A stretch of DNA of 36,258 bases, taken from positions 1 to 36,258 of the forward strand of contig JAJDSZ010000078.1 in the NCBI GenBank assembly GCA_022827425.1, written 5' to 3'. Of the stretch, positions 35,464-36,258 are shown one piece after another. The notes under the pieces were generated by a model. It saw nothing but the letters and a program-made list of their open reading frames with translations, did not search any database and was not told where the DNA came from. A program made the position numbers and the translations under genes. The DNA comes from Pseudomonadales bacterium. Its GTDB lineage: Bacteria; Pseudomonadota; Gammaproteobacteria; Pseudomonadales; Pseudohongiellaceae. Numbering within the stretch: the first letter of the stretch is position 1; the number at the start of each line of letters is the position of its first letter.

Positions 35464-36258
35464 GTGGCTGTGAGTTTACGCAAGAAATCACCCCTGGCCG
35501 CGGCGGTATCACTCGCGCTGGCCAGCGGCGTGGCCTACGGACAACCGTCCGGCGAAGGCGCCCAGGGCATCGAGCAGATCGTTGTTACCGGCATCCGGCA
35601 AAGCTTGCGGGAGTCGATGGATCTCAAGCGGGCGAGGGACGGCGTGGTGGACGCCATCACCGCCGAGGACATCGGCGACTTTCCCGACAGCAACCTCGCC
35701 GAATCGCTGCAGCGGATCACCGGTGTGTCCATCGACCGGGAACGCGGCGAGGGCAAGCACGTCACCGTTCGCGGATTCGGCCCTCAATTCAACCTCGTCC
35801 TGCTGAACGGCAGGCAGATGCCTACCGGGTCGGGAACCAGCCGTTCCTTCGATTTCGGCGACCTCGCTTCCGAAGGAGTTGCCGCGGTGGAAGTCTACAA
35901 GAGCGGCCAGGCCGACGTGCCCACCGGCGGCATCGGCTCCACGCTGAATATCCGCACCACCCGTCCGCTGGAAGCGCCGGGAATGAACTTCACCGCGGCC
36001 GCCAGCGGCCTCACCGATGAATCCACCGAAATGGGCGACAGCTTCACCCCGGAAGTCTCGGCGCTGTTTTCCAACACATTCGCCGATGACACCGTCGGCA
36101 TCGCGCTCAGCGCCGTGCGCCAGGAGCGCAACAACGGCGCCGGCACCGCCAGCGTGGGCGGCTGGCGCACTTTCCCCGGCGAAACCGACAACTGCTGGTG
36201 CGGCATCGGCCCTTCGGAATGGGGCGGCATTCCTCCTCATACGGATCCCAATCAGCAG
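35464..36258 (+). CDS. TonB-dependent outer-membrane receptor (3'-partial)
   Basis: The gene runs off the window after 265 codons. Its N-terminus is a signal peptide (LRKKSPLAAAVSLALASGVA, cut before GQPSGEG). A TonB-box-like stretch IEQIVVTG follows. The plug domain has DIGDFPDSNLAESLQRITGV, VTVRGFGPQFNLVLLNGRQM and EVYKSGQADVPTGGIGSTLN, typical of the large Caulobacter-type carbohydrate receptors. Start GTG 35464 has AGGGAG (35449-35454) nine bases upstream. GTG 35446, with its own AGGAG, is also possible and would add six residues. It probably imports the glycan that the adjacent glycosidases degrade. A promoter and operator stand directly upstream. Confidence 0.93.
   Translation, partial: MAVSLRKKSPLAAAVSLALASGVAYGQPSGEGAQGIEQIVVTGIRQSLRESMDLKRARDGVVDAITAEDIGDFPDSNLAESLQRITGVSIDRERGEGKHVTVRGFGPQFNLVLLNGRQMPTGSGTSRSFDFGDLASEGVAAVEVYKSGQADVPTGGIGSTLNIRTTRPLEAPGMNFTAAASGLTDESTEMGDSFTPEVSALFSNTFADDTVGIALSAVRQERNNGAGTASVGGWRTFPGETDNCWCGIGPSEWGGIPPHTDPNQQ

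Overview
The window is a GC-rich, gene-dense stretch of a gammaproteobacterial chromosome. From memory of the Pseudomonas aeruginosa map, two core blocks match its gene order closely: mutM-coaD-rsmD-ftsY-rpoH-(DUF423)-thiS-thiG-trmB and rpmG-rpmB-radC-coaBC-algC-argB-pyrE-rph-yicC-gmk-rpoZ-spoT-ridA-recG-ubiA. The pair cmoA-cmoB joins the two blocks. Together with TonB-dependent carbohydrate uptake and dispersed palindromic repeats, this suggests an environmental, possibly marine, gammaproteobacterium outside the enterics. Genus cannot be told from this window.

Layout. Bases 1-2647 hold the end of a molybdenum hydroxylase operon: a catalytic subunit cut by the window edge, a FAD subunit with a four-cysteine insert, and a membrane cytochrome b. 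A perfect 30-bp inverted repeat and an unknown 136-residue gene follow. At 3250-4915 lies an accessory patch: a winged-helix/Fic-like protein with a degenerate active site, preceded by reiterated TTGCGCG boxes and followed by the remnant of a PIN-domain toxin. A solitary hydantoinase/oxoprolinase subunit comes next on the minus strand. From about 6971 to 29332 the content is housekeeping: DNA repair, CoA, ribosome and tRNA modification, SRP receptor, heat-shock sigma factor, thiamine, arginine and pyrimidine synthesis, nucleotide and (p)ppGpp metabolism, recombination and ubiquinone. ftsE-ftsX and dut, often found inside these neighbourhoods, are absent from their usual places.

Bases 29424-36258 form a carbohydrate-utilisation locus: LacI-type repressor, sugar-porter MFS permease, secreted clan GH-A glycosidase, signal-less GH3 beta-glucosidase and a TonB-dependent receptor that runs off the window. 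LacI-type palindromes sit before the permease gene and at the start point of a strong promoter for the receptor gene, so one repressor probably controls both units. The likely route is outer-membrane import, periplasmic trimming, inner-membrane import and cytoplasmic hydrolysis of a beta-glucan-like glycan; the substrate is inferred.

A family of short repeats built around GTCATTCYGCG...CGCAGAATGAC-like halves occupies at least five intergenic sites. One copy splits cmoA from cmoB and another lies inside a 155-bp element bounded by 19-bp inverted arms. No tRNA, rRNA, CRISPR array, complete insertion sequence or gene-free stretch above 300 bases was seen.
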